From NCBI GenBank assembly GCA_029204225.1, contig CM055098.1:4329607-4393606 (forward strand): a stretch of DNA of 64,000 nucleotides, read 5' to 3'. The stretch is from Diphasiastrum complanatum. Lineage: Eukaryota > Streptophyta > Lycopodiopsida > Lycopodiales > Lycopodiaceae. The notes below the pieces were generated by a model, which ran no database searches, had not been told where the DNA came from, and worked only from the letters and a program-made list of their open reading frames with translations. Below, one piece after another: positions 38,282 through 49,762 of this stretch. The position numbers and the translations under genes were made by a program. Position 1 is the first letter of the stretch. Each line of letters starts with the position of its first letter.

Positions 38282-39072
38282 TGTTGAAATGGAAAATAAT
38301 TCATCTTGACTTTAGGCTTGCTACAAATATTGTACCATGCAAGTATGTTGTTCATAAATGCAAAATGCCAAGTTTGGCCTAGATAGAACTCGAGCTACAT
38401 GGATATGTCATATCTAGAATGATGAGTACAACTTGCATATAGTTTGTAGACATAGAATTAGCAAAATTATGCTTGTAGAAACTCGTGGCAATTCACATGC
38501 ATTAATTGTAAGTGATCCATAGTGACATGCAAGGCATGCACAAAGTGTAATGGACACATGCATGATGATTTGTACATTTCTAGTTAGAACTAACACACTT
38601 GGAAAAAGTTGGTAGAGTTTCATGCATGAGAAGTGACAAATGTCACATAGACTCTAGTTTTCACTTTAGATGTCATTTAATGATGGATGGATGTGGTTCT
38701 ACCTCGAGCTACCTCAAACTCCATAAATATGTGTAGCTCTCCTCATATTTTGTGATGAAGAACCAAAGCTTTGTAGCTATCTCATGCCATTATGGATCCA
38801 CACAATTTTTGCTTGTTATCTCTCTATCTTTCTCTCTCTAACTCGTGTTCAGGCTAATGCTAATACACTGATATCTTGTACTTTTGCTCATTATTGATTC
38901 ATTACTGTCATATTCTGATGCTTAGAATGCTAGATTGTGGTTAAGCCATAACTTCTGTACTAGATCTTGCTAATCAATCTAGAATCAGGTTACTGTGCTA
39001 AGCATAAAGCTTAATTAGATCCATCATACTTGTGGACATTCCCCACACGTGTGAATTGTGGAAATTTTGTCA
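38282..39072 (+). repeat. 3' LTR of Cop2 (791 bp)
   Basis: Starts TGTTGAAATGG and ends TTTTGTCA. The same LTR lies inverted at 41259-42037, and its end is repeated at 27664-27901. CACACGTGTG is at 39044-39053. Right of it comes about 8 bp of filler (cggcgaac) and then inverted Cop2-family coding sequence. Confidence 0.92.
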
Positions 39073-39080
39073 CGGCGAAC

Positions 39081-40486
39081 GAGATTTTGGAAGACCAATT
39101 GCCTTCACTTTCTTGACCATAGAAGACATAGATTTAAAGTTAGTATGCCCCAACCTTCTATGCCACAACTCCTCCTTAGATAACAAAGCAACTTCACAAA
39201 GATTTGCATTCTCATAAGAATTCAACTTAAAAATTCCACCACATCTAGATCCATCAGCTATGATCTCATCATTTTTCTTGATAAAGCAAGTATTGGAGTT
39301 GAACTTTACATCACAACCATTATCAAGCAACTTTCCCACACTAATCAAGTTCTTTGTAAGTTTTGGAATGAAAAGAACATTAGAAAGTGCAAGAACTTTT
39401 GAAGAAGCAAGTTTCAATGGAATGTTGCCAATTCCTTCTATAGAGCACTCATGATCATTAGCAGTGTAAAAAGATCTCTTGAGTCCTTTGTAAGGTACAA
39501 TTGAGTCAAATGACTCCTTTGAACAGCACATATGTGAAGAAGCTCCACTATCTATGTACCAAGCTCCATCTTTCTTGAAAGGTGATGAAGAAAAACTTGA
39601 CACCATGAGTGATCCTTCTCCATCACTTGCAACAAAATCTTCTTCAATCTCTTTGGAGAGATTAGCTTGCTTGAGTTGGTTTTTCTTCTTAAAGCAATTA
39701 GAGGCATAGTGCCCCTTCTTGCCATAGAAGAAACACTTCACTTTCTTCTTCTTGGCCTTTGAAGTAGAGGGATGAGATGAATCATCCTCTTCACCATCTT
39801 TGTCTTATCTTTGTTGGATCTTGAGGAACTAGTTCTTACTCCTTCCTTTGTGCTTGTATTTGACAAAGAGGGCTTTGTCACTTCCACCATGCTCGAGTTT
39901 GTTCATCCTGGATAGTTTATGGCTTTGCCTAGATTCTTCAGAAATAAGAATTCCTTGGAGAGTTTCTAGATTAGGCAACTCCTCTTTAATGGCAAAAGAC
40001 TGAACAATATTATCATAGTCATCTCTCAAGCCATTTAAAATGACTTGATCTAGCTCATCTTGGTTAATAGTAACACCAACACAGGAAAGCTCTCTATGTA
40101 AATCTTTAACTCTCAGAACATAGTTTGATGCACTCTCTTCACTTCTTTGAAAACTTTGGAAAATCTGATTCCTAAGAGTGAGTAGTATTCTTTGCTTCAT
40201 AGATGGACTTAAGTGCATCCCAAGCTTCTTTTGTTGTAGTGCAAGATCCTATCTCTCTCAAAATTTCATTTGATACATTCATCTTATTGAAATGTAGAGC
40301 CATTCTAGCTCTCTTCCTATACTTAGGAATTTCAGCCTGTGCTTGAGGCTCCTCCTCAACACCAAGCACAATGTCCATAATATCCTGGAGTATCAAAATA
40401 GACTCCATCCTGAACTTTCAAATTGAGTAATTAGAAGTACTTAGTCTTTCATTTGCTTCTAGAAGGTATCCTAGCAGAGGTGCCAT
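39081..40486 (-). pseudogene. Inverted Cop2-family gag-protease fragment
   Basis: Start ATG at 40484-40486 (MAPLLGYLLEANERL). It carries the gag helices, a zinc knuckle in which Cys has become Tyr (CFFYGKKGHYASNC), the protease motif WYIDSGASSHMC and LWHRRLGHTN. Frames are broken near 40430, 40210 and 39830. The equivalent part of Cop2 is 34315-35745 on the other strand. Confidence 0.9.
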
Positions 40487-41245
40487 TTAGATGAAGACTT
40501 CTTAGTTATTGGACAACAATATGTTTGAGCTTGTTCCAATCAGACTTAAAGTTGCTGTTCTCTTTCACTATAGGTATATTCAAGGATATTCTACCTTCCT
40601 ATGTGAAACACTTGCAATTGTATTTGAGAAGGATCTCAAATATTCCACAAGACAAGATTATCTAGATCAAACACACAAAGTGAATTGTGACACTTTGGCA
40701 AGTTTGAATCCTACTTTTGGCACATGTGAAATGCTTCAGAAGAAAACACTATTGACACTCAGAAGGCTCAAAGGGTGTTTAATTACTTCAAACTTAGTCT
40801 TGATCTTCAGTTTCTTATGTAGGATGCTCAAAACAATGGACTCAAAACAAAACAAGGTTGAATCAAATCAAAATGCTGTCACTCGGATTTTGGACCTATC
40901 CCTATCCTCTTTAAGAGCTTATAACCCTCGATAGACACATCAGATTGATTTGGTTTCAATTTATAAGGAAAGTACAGATCATAAGCTTTCCATCAAGCTA
41001 TAAGACCACTATCTTTGGATCTACAAGCAAGGAGATAGAAGGGACTGAAAATATCTGAATTTCACACGTGCGGAGTTCCAGAATTCCATACTACCACTAT
41101 GCAGGTCTGAAAATTCAGTTCCAATCCAATTTGATCCAAATACACTGCAGAGAAAGGTGAGAAAAAAGTGCAAAACTACTTTTTTGCTTGATTTAGCTCT
41201 CAATTTCTTGTACAATCAAAGATGTTAGCATGCAAAGCTCAATTT

Positions 41246-41258
41246 GGCTCTGATACCA
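41246..41258 (-). other. Primer binding site of the inverted Cop2-family fragment
   Basis: ggctctgatacca, the reverse complement of tggtatcagagcc, directly beside the LTR end at 41259. Confidence 0.93.
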
Positions 41259-42037
41259 TGACAAAATTTCTAGAATTTACACATGTGGGGAATGTCCACA
41301 AGTATGATGGATCTAATTAAGCTTTGTGATTAGCACAATAACCTGATTCTAGATTGATTAACAAGATCTAGTTTAGAAGATATGGCTTAACCACAATCTA
41401 GCATGCTAAGCATCTGAATATGATAGCAATGAATTAATAATGAGCAAAAGTACAAGATATCAGTGTATTAGCATTAGTCTCAACATGAATTAGAGAGAGA
41501 AAGATAGAGAGATAACAAGCAAAAATTGTGTGGATCCAAAATGGCATGAGATAGCTACAAAGCTTTGGTTCTTCATCACAAAATATGAGGAGAGCCACAC
41601 ATATTTGTGGAGTTTGAGGTAGCTCGAGGTAGAACCACATCCATCCATCATTAAATGACATCTAAAGTGAGAACTAGAGTCTATGGAGTCTATGTGTCAT
41701 TTGTCACTTCTCATGCATGAAACTCTACCAAATTTTTTCCAAGTGTGCTAGTTCTAACTAGAAATGTACAAATCATCATGCATGTGTCCATTATACTTTG
41801 TGCATGCCTTGCATGTCACTATGGATCACTTACAATTAATGCATGTGAATTGCCACGAGTTTCTACAAGCATAATTTTGCTAATTCTATGTCTACAAACT
41901 ACATGCCAGTTGTACTCATCATTCTAGATATGACACATCCATGCAGCTCAAGTTCTATCAAGGCCAAACTTGGCATTTTGCATTTATGAACAACATACTT
42001 GCATTTTACAGTATTTGTAGCAAGCCTAAAGTCAAGA
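41259..42037 (-). repeat. 5' LTR of the inverted Cop2-family fragment
   Basis: The reverse complement aligns along its length with the Cop2 3' LTR at 38282-39072, except for the first ~18 bp, replaced at 42038 by gypsy sequence. Confidence 0.92.
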
Positions 42038-43781
42038 TGGATGACAAAGTAGCAGGAGCAGAAGCCTACAGTTTCCTAGATGGCTTCGATGGCTACAATC
42101 AGGTTAAAATAGTGTCGCAAGATCAGCACAAGACAGCATTCACCACAGAATGGAAAACTTATGCCTACAAGGTGATGCCGTTTGGACTTTGCAATGCCCC
42201 AAGTACTTGCAAAAATTTCTGGCGATTTTCTTGGATGATTTGTGCATGCATGGACCTAACCCAGAGCACTTATCTAATCTAGAAAAGGTGCTAAAGAAAT
42301 GCCATGAGTATCAGATATCCCTAAACCCAGAAAAGTGTCAGTTTTGGGTGACACATGGCCTAATTCTTGGCCATATTGTATCCAAACACGGGATCGCCAC
42401 GAACCTATCAACAAAAATAAGGGTCATTGTCGATTTGCCACCACCAGGAACGATCCGCAGAGTGTACATTTTCATGGGTCACGCTAACTATTACAAAATC
42501 TTCATTCTGGACTTTGTGGAGTTAGCACGACCAATTTACAGGCTCAAATTGAACCACATTGGACTAAGGAAGCCCTACAAGCTTTCTAGAAGCTTAAAGA
42601 TGCATTGGTCTCAGCGCCAATATTACGTCCACCCAATTGGTCCATAGGGTTTCATGTGCATACAGATGCATCGAAGTATGCAGTGGGAGCTGTCTTAATC
42701 CAGCCAGGAGAATACAAAAAGTATTTCCAATCCGATTTGCAAGTCGTCAGCTCAGTGATTTAGAGGTGCCATGATCTACGCGGCATTATGTGATGGCCAC
42801 ACATTTTGTCTTTTATACGGACCATCAACCCTTGCTATATCTTGTTAATAAAACTTGCAACATAGAGAGAATCACTCGTTGGTTACTTCTATTGTTGGAG
42901 TTTGATTTTTGGATAGTGGTTTGCAAGGGAAAGCGACATTATATGGTGGATCATGTGTCACGAATCAAGAGAAGGGAAACTGCAATAATGCTGTCTTATT
43001 TTATATTGATACTGTACCATAATGGGTCGCAGATATAGTTGAATATTTAATGCAGGGCCAACTAAGTAAATCTTTACCCAGAGCGGAACGACAGGATTTG
43101 ATTCTAAAATCTAGACCTTATAAGCTGATTGTCATCCAGTTGTATCGAAGAGGACCAGATTGTATTCTTCAAAGGTGTATTCCTCCACACAAGGCCACCC
43201 AAATCATTTCAGTTTCACATGAAGGCATGGGTGGTGGTCATTTTGCATCCGACATTATAGTTCACAAGATCCTGCAATCAGGATGCTGGTGGCCAATATT
43301 TCATAAGGATACTGATGAATAATTGAAGAAATGCGATGTGTGCCAAAGAGCTAAGAGGCCGACAAGGCTGAACTATATCTTCTACATCCAGTTCTAGCTC
43401 AAGCACCATTTGAGAAGTGGGGATTGGACTATATCGGTCCAATTCATCCTGCCACAAGAAGTTCACAAGCCCGATATATATTATCGCGGCAACAGACTAC
43501 CTCGCCAAATGGGTCGAAGCCAAGGCAGTGCGAACATCTGATGCTCGAACAACTCCCAAGTTCCTGTATGAGAATAATATTGTGCACTTCGGGTGCTCGA
43601 TGGAGATAGTCAGCGATCACGGAAGCCATTTTGTCAATGAGACCATCAAGCTCTTATTGGAGGAATTCTTCGTGATCATAGATTCAACACGCCTTATTAT
43701 CCTCGCGATAATGGACAGGCAGAATCATCCAACAAGATCCTGTGTAGCGTACTCACGAAAACAGTCGAAGCTAGCACATCT
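42038..43781 (+). pseudogene. Gypsy E RT (partial), RNase H and integrase N-terminal half
   Basis: RT: AYSFLDGFDGYNQV and AYKVMPFGLCNAPST (42060-42200); FLDDLCMHGPNPEHL near 42228 holds the catalytic LDD. RNase H at about 42660-42980 (TDASKYAVGAVL, YTDHQPLLYL) has lost a segment near 42760. Integrase: the zinc-binding region with H-X-H spacing then CDVCQRAKRP (43190-43360), core with DYIGPI (43425), SDHGSHF (43605) and DNGQAESS-like sequence (43710). Several frameshifts separate these parts. The end at 43781 is the Cop3 insertion point, not a natural end. Confidence 0.85.
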
Positions 43782-44494
43782 TGTCGTGAACGGGTTTGTT
43801 TTGTATCACAAACATATTTGTTTCTTTGTATTTTGTTGTGCAAAAGCTTACAAGAGCCTAGACACTCGACTACACATCATAGAACAGATTTCATTCTAGC
43901 AATCGAGACAACGGATGACAAGAAGATACACGAGATATAGCAACTATATTATCAGCTTAATTTTTTTTAGAGCGAGATGGTCAGTGTCTTGTTCAGGCCG
44001 CTCTGCTCTTTCGTTGTGTTCTACTCGTTGACAGACTTTCATACACATGTATTTCGTTTCTATCCTTCTTCTTTTTTCTGCTCTACTCATGCACATTCTC
44101 TGTGTATATTTTGATCCAGAAAAATAGTTTATATCTCCATTATGTGGAGTTTACAAGATAGCTAAACAGAGAATTATAAGAGTAGTTAATGCTAATCAAC
44201 TAATCTATTACTCTCCGTTACTGCTAGCCGTTTCAGCTGGGCGTGAAGTTTAAGAATCCATGCCCGTTGAGCTGCCAGTTGACAGCATGAAAGATTTTCT
44301 TTCGTTTTGTGTTTTGTCGTGTCTTTTTGGTCCTGGAGGCATGTTTGACTTTTGCGAATCATTCGACCTTCGAGTTTTGCTTTGCTTCATGTCTTAGGAT
44401 TTTTGAGGTACGTTGACTTTCGCCATTCGACCTTCGCTTCGTGTCATTTCATTTCGCATCGTGACAAAGTTGCAGGAGTTCACCATTTCTGACA
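43782..44494 (-). repeat. 3' LTR of Cop3 (713 bp)
   Basis: Aligns along its length with 48559-49265 with scattered substitutions and small indels. Confidence 0.92.
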
Positions 44495-44504
44495 CTCCCT
44501 CTTG
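44495..44504 (-). other. Polypurine tract of Cop3
   Basis: On the minus strand this reads aagagggag, directly before the 3' LTR. Confidence 0.8.
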
Positions 44505-44509
44505 AACCT

Positions 44510-47500
44510 TGCAACTTTGCATGTTTATTCCAATTGTCTTTCTTTGCTTTGCGAAGAGTGGCTCGTCGAGCGACTTCGTGAGCAGATCTGCAATCATGTC
44601 TTCAGATTTTATGTACTAGAGCTAGAGCTCTCCTTTCAAGATCAAATCTCGAATGTGATGGTCCTTCAGAGGTATGTGTTTTGTCTTTGAATGAAAGACT
44701 GGATCCTGGGACAAATAAATGGCACTTTGAGAGCCCATCATTATCATGCATGGTTCTCCTTGTGGTATCCCAATTGCCTCCAGCATCATCTGCAACCACA
44801 CTACCTCGTTCGCCACCTTTGAAGTTGTGATGTATTTAGCTTCGCAAGAAGATTGAGCTACCAAGGTTTGCTTTTTGCATATCCAGTTGATTGCAGCTTC
44901 GCACCCTATTGTACATCCTCCAATTATGGACTTGCTGTCATGTTTGCAGCTCGCCCAGCTTGCATCACTGTAGTGGTGTAGCTCGAATCATTTTCTTTCG
45001 TTTTCTGCTCTGTAGATTAATCCCATATTTTGGGTACCCTTCAGATATCGTGGGATTCATTTTGCCATTTGCCAATGTGCCATGCCAGAATGGGAAGAGA
45101 ATTGGCTTCAAGCGTAAACAGAGAAAGCTAGATTGGGTCTGGTATAAATTGTAAGGTACATCAGACTACCAATTAGGTTTTGGTAGGGTATACCTACCAT
45201 CTTCTGTTCTTCTTCTTTAGTTTCTGGGCAATCTTGCTTCATCAGCTTGGCTCCATCTATCATTGGTGTGGTCTTTTCTTTGCAGTCCATCATGTGATAC
45301 TACTTGAGCACCATTCTGGCATATTCAGACTGACTCAAGTGCATTTTGTCTTTTATTCGATCTCTTCTGATCTCCAGTCCGAGGCATTTTGTTGCTTCTC
45401 CTAGATCTGTGATTTCATAATTTTCAAAAATCTGACTCTTCGTGTCTTTGATCAGCATCAAGGAATCTCCTATCATAAGGGAATCATCCACGAAAATAGT
45501 TAGTATCACAAAATCTTTTCCTACTCTTTTTATGTAGTGTAGGATTGAAGTCTAGAGACTTTAGAAGACTATTGAGGTTCTTGTACCAAGCTCATGATGC
45601 TTGTTTTAGATCATAAATACATCTCTATAATCGACAGACATATTGTCAGTTGTTGGGGTCTTCAATTCCTTCAAGCTACTTCATGAAGATTTCTTCCTCT
45701 AGATCTTTGTGGAGAAAAGCTATATTCACATCAATCTGGTGAATTCCAGATTGTGTTGTGTGGCATATGCAAGGAGTAGTCATATGCTTGTCATCTTGAC
45801 CATCGACAAATATGTATCGAAATAATCAACACTATATCTTTGTGTGTAGCCCTTCGCGACAAGTCTTGCCTTGTAACGGCCAATGCTGCCATCTGATTTC
45901 ATTTTCTTCTTGTACACCCATTTGCAGTCGACGATATTTCTGTTTTCTGGCAGTGGCTCTAGTGTCCATGCCTCATTTTGCCTCATCGACTCGATCTCCT
46001 CTGACATTGCTTGCTTCTAGAATTCTCCCTCTAGACAGCTTCTTGATATGTTATTGGCTCTTCAATGAAACTACAGTACTCGTATTGCGTGTCTTTGCTC
46101 CACTGAAGATTGTCAGCGTAACGGTCTGGAGGTCTTCTTTGTATTGTTGATCTTCTGGGTTCAATTCATCGCTGCTTGAATGTTTCATGTTCGTGGGGTT
46201 GATCTTCTACTTCCTGCTGCTTTGGAGTCTATGGCTCCTAATTTGACGTCTGTACTCGATCTCCCTCTTGAATTGGTAGTAGTGTGAAAATCTCATAGCC
46301 TCTTTCATCTTTTAGTCCAGGGAACGTGGACTCATCGAACTTCACATCTCTACTCAAAACAACCTCTTTCATGGTTGGGTTGTAGAGCCTGTACACTTGT
46401 GATCCGTTTGAGTACCCGACCATGATCGCTTGCTCTGATTTATCATCGAACTTGCTTCTCTTTTCTTTTGGAATGTGCTTGTATGCTGCACATCCAAACA
46501 CACGTACATATGATAGATTAGGCTTTCTACATGTCCACATCTCGTACAGTGTCTTATTTTCCAGCGTTGTTGTTGTTGATTTATTCTGCAGGTGTACAAC
46601 TGCAGCTATTGCCTCAGCCCAAAATTGACCTGGCAATTGAGCATGTGCCATCATGCATCTGGCTCTTTCGACTAGCATCCTATTTCTTCTTTCCATGACA
46701 CCATTATATTTTGGTGTGTACGCAAGAGTGAACTGATGCTCATCGATCCCTTGTTCTTGGCAGAATTTTAAAAATTCTTTGCTCTTGTACTCACCTCCAT
46801 TGTCAAATTTGATGATCTAAATCTTCTTTGAGGTGTGTCGCTCTGCAAATGCCACAAACTTCTTGAAGGAATCAAACACTTCAAATTTCCTGTTTAGGTA
46901 GTAGATCGTAGTCATTCGGCTGTAGTCATCTATGAACGTCAAGAAATACCTCGATCCTAAGAGCGAATCCATTTTCATCGGTTCACAAACATCTGAGTGG
47001 ATGAGCTCAAGAACTTCTTTGGCTCTTCTTCCCTCATGTATGAATGAATTTCGATGATGTCTGCCTTTCTGACAGGCTTTGCAAAACTTAGTATCGAGTC
47101 TTGATATCTTTAGACCTGTGACTATGTCTTTCTTACACATGTCATACAGGCTCCTCGTGTACAGATGATACATTTTCCTGTTGTAGAGCTGATCTTCATT
47201 CTTTGATGCATTTAATATGCTATCAGAGTTGTTGATTATCTTGGCTTGGTAGAGATTTCCTTCTCTGCATCCAACTGTCAGCAATTTGTTTGTAGTTTTC
47301 TCGATCATGCGACATGTATTGCCATCGAACAAAACTCGAATTCCAAGATCTGCCATCTTGGAGACTGATAGCAGATCTTTTCTCAGTGAAGGCATGTAGA
47401 GTGCTCCTGGCAGCTCTGCTTGACCTGACAGTGTTCGCAGCTATAGAGTCCCGATGCCTTTGACATCATGTTTGCTTCCATCACCTAGAATCACTCACCT

Positions 47501-48470
47501 GTTATTTTCAAGTTCTGTAAAGTCGATTAAGATTTTCTTGTTGCAGGTGATGTGTGATGTTGCTCCTGAATCAATGACTACATCGTAATCTTGTTAAGTG
47601 TAGCTCGTCGAAGCTTCGTCAAGTATTGTGAAGGCTTCATCACCTCTATCTGCATCCTTGGATGACTCTGCAACATTTGATTTCTCAGCCTTGTTCTTTC
47701 TTTTTGGGTTGAATATGCAATCGTATGCAGAGTGTCCCTTCTTCTTATAGTGCATGCAAGGTATTGCTAGATTAAACCAGCATTTGTTGGCTATATGGCC
47801 TGGTTTGTGACAGTGATCACATGAAAAAGATGGTTGATTCGAGGACTTCGTCTTGTCAAATCTGGGTTTGTTCTTGTTTTTCTTCCTTCCTTTCATGAAG
47901 AGGGCCTTTTCTTTATCGCTACTTCCTTCTCCTTCATCCCTCATCAGTCTGTCATCAGCGACAAGATTGATGGCTTTGTCGAATTTCATATCTGGTAGAC
48001 TCAGTATGAGCAATTCTCAACAACTGATAGGACATAGGTAGAGACTTCATGAAGTACATCAGCTATTGTAATGCTGGGACCTGGAGCTCCTATCCTGATG
48101 CAGCGAGTTGAGCAAAGATCATTCTAATCTTCTCAACATGCTAGTCTAACTGGCTGTCATCCCATCGTATGGATTGTAGCTGATTGTGAAGATGCATCAT
48201 TGAAGCTGCAGTCCTCACTTCGTACTTCTGTTTTAATCTTTTCCATGCTGCATGGCTGCTTTCACAGTCTTCAATCTGCATGAATAGATCTTTGTTAATG
48301 GATGAAACGATGATCGTCATTGCACGCTCATCTTTTTCTGATCCATTCAGCTCTCCTTGGGTCTCCCTCTAGAGGCAGCCCTCTGAAAGTTTGGTCACCG
48401 ACCAGATGCCTTCGCCCTTCAGAAGTGTTTTGATTTTGAATTTCCATATTTGTAGTTTGCGCCATCAAGA
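44510..48470 (-). pseudogene. Cop3 gag-pol polyprotein, many stops
   Basis: Minus strand. Gag from about 48470; zinc knuckle CDHCHKPGHIANKC near 47820, followed by a second CX2C-type motif where Cys is Tyr (CMHYKKKGHSAYDC). Protease VIDSGATSHI near 47560; integrase region with CKACQKGRHH, FIDDYSRMTT, NGGEYKSKEF and ERRNRMLVERA (47000-46650). RT: WVYKKKMKSDGSIGRYKARLVAKGYTQ (45940-45820), FVDDSLMIG in place of the usual YVDD (45500). RNase H end: SSCEAKYITT (44850), HIRDLILKGEL and DLLTKSL (44640-44580). Stops or frameshifts lie near 47580, 47460, 46800, 45780 and 45100. The reading frame runs into the 3' LTR. Confidence 0.88.
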
Positions 48471-48545
48471 CTGAAAGCTACTCTTGTCTATATCATTGTA
48501 GCCATATTGTGTTTTCTGCTCAGATAACAGTAGTGATAACCTGTA

Positions 48546-48558
48546 GGCTCTGACACCA
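48546..48558 (-). other. Primer binding site of Cop3 (initiator tRNA-Met, one change)
   Basis: Minus strand tggtgtcagagcc, directly beside the 5' LTR. It has G where the other copia elements here have A. Confidence 0.9.
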
Positions 48559-49265
48559 TGTCGCGAACGAGTTTGTTTCGTATCGCGAACGTACTGTTTC
48601 TTTATATTTTCTTGTGTAGAAGCTTACAGGAGCCTAGACACCCGGCTACACATCATAGAACAGATTTCATTCTAGCAATCGAGACAACGGAATACAAGGA
48701 GATGCACGAGATAGAGCAACTATATATATATCAGTTTAATTTTTAGAGCGAGATGGTCAGTGTCTCGGTTGTTGGTGGCCTGACGCACTGCTCTTTCACT
48801 GTGTTCTGCTCATTGGCAGACTTTCATGCACAACTATTTCGTTTTATTCTTTTTCTTTTTTGCTCTACTCACGCTCATTCTCTGTGTATATTTTGATCCA
48901 AAAAAATAGTTTATATCTCCATTGTGTGGAGTTTACAAGATAGCTAAGTAGAGAATTACAAGAGTAGTTAATGCTAATCAACTAATTAGTTACTCTCCGT
49001 TACTGCTAGCCATCTCAGCTGGGCATGAAGTTTAAGACTCCACGCCCATTGAGCTGCCAGCTGACAGCATGAAAGATTTTCTTTTGTTTTGTGTCTGTTG
49101 TGTCTTTTTGGTCTTGGAGGCATGTTTGACTTTTGCAAATCATTTGACCTCCGAGTTTTGCTTCGCTTTGTGTCTTAGGGTTTCTGAGGTACGTTGACCT
49201 TCACCATTTGATCTTTGCTTCATTTCGTGTCGTGGCAAAGTTGCAGAAGTTCACCATTTCTGACA
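48559..49265 (-). repeat. 5' LTR of Cop3 (707 bp)
   Basis: Pairs with 43782-44494. It ends (plus-strand right end) in tctgaca before gypsy sequence resumes. Confidence 0.92.
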
Positions 49266-49762
49266 GATCTGAATGGGACCACAAGTTACATGCTACTCTG
49301 TGGGCATTCAGAACAGCTTACAAGGGAAGCACTAACCGCATGCCATTTCAGTTGGTTTATGCTCATGTTGCAATAATGTCGGTGGAGTTTCTGGTCCCCT
49401 ATTGAGAATTGCCGCAACGCAACGCCTTGATGAATCCAAATCTCTACAATTATGCTATGAAGAACTACACAAACTTTGTGAGACACACTAGTCGTGCATG
49501 CATTGGCAGCTGAAAAAGAATGATGCAAAGCATGTCATGATCACCGGTTGCACAAGAAAGATCTTCGATCAGGAGATCTGGTCTTCATGTATAAAACCAA
49601 GGTGATCAAGAGAAAGTTGAAGTTCACAGGCGAAGGCCCGTTTCGAGTAAAGGAGATCCTCAACCATGGAGCCTGAACCTCGAGTAGTTCGATGGGACGC
49701 CATTCAACACGCCCATCAATGGTAGCCGGTTGCACAAGTATTGGCCACCACAGTGAAACAGA
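49266..49762 (+). pseudogene. Gypsy E integrase C-terminal half
   Basis: Continues the integrase cut by Cop3: HKLHATLWAFRTAYK, MPFQLVYAH (49290-49380), then broken frames with VFMYKTKVIKRKLKF, GEGPFRVKEIL and INGSRLHKYW ending near 49745. The short C-terminal motif is of the Athila/Tat kind; no chromodomain follows. Confidence 0.85.

Larger units (their letters stand above)
27664..39072 (+). mobile_element. Copia element Cop2, interrupted by Cop1
   Basis: Parts in order: truncated 5' LTR 27664-27901, initiator-Met primer site 27902-27914, leader 27915-28021, [Cop1 insertion 28022-33681], leader continued 33682-34314, gag-pol 34315-38264, polypurine tract 38274-38281, full 3' LTR 38282-39072. 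The LTR ends and primer site agree with the inverted relative at 39073-42037. The 5' LTR has lost about its first 550 bp, and the junction lies inside gypsy B ORF3. Coding sequence is broken. Confidence 0.9.
39073..42037 (-). mobile_element. Inverted 5' fragment of a second Cop2-family copia
   Basis: Reading the minus strand from 42037: LTR (42037-41259), primer site (41258-41246), leader (41245-40487), gag and protease (40486 to about 39081), ending abruptly in the GAG-pre-integrase/integrase junction at KAIGLPKS. Both ends are broken: the LTR lacks its first ~18 bp where gypsy E begins, and the coding part ends against the Cop2 3' LTR through an 8-bp filler. Its leader lacks the Cop1 insertion and so preserves the empty site. 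Confidence 0.92.
43782..49265 (-). mobile_element. Copia element Cop3, full length with both LTRs, nested in gypsy E integrase
   Basis: LTRs at 43782-44494 and 48559-49265, both TGTCG...CTGACA on the plus strand; since the element reads on the minus strand the right copy is the 5' LTR. The primer site is at 48546-48558 and the polypurine tract at 44495-44504. Flanking 5-mers are catct and gatct, a target duplication with one difference. Gypsy integrase sequence is continuous across the insertion. Coding sequence is broken by stops. It belongs to a copia branch different from Cop1/Cop2. Confidence 0.93.
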
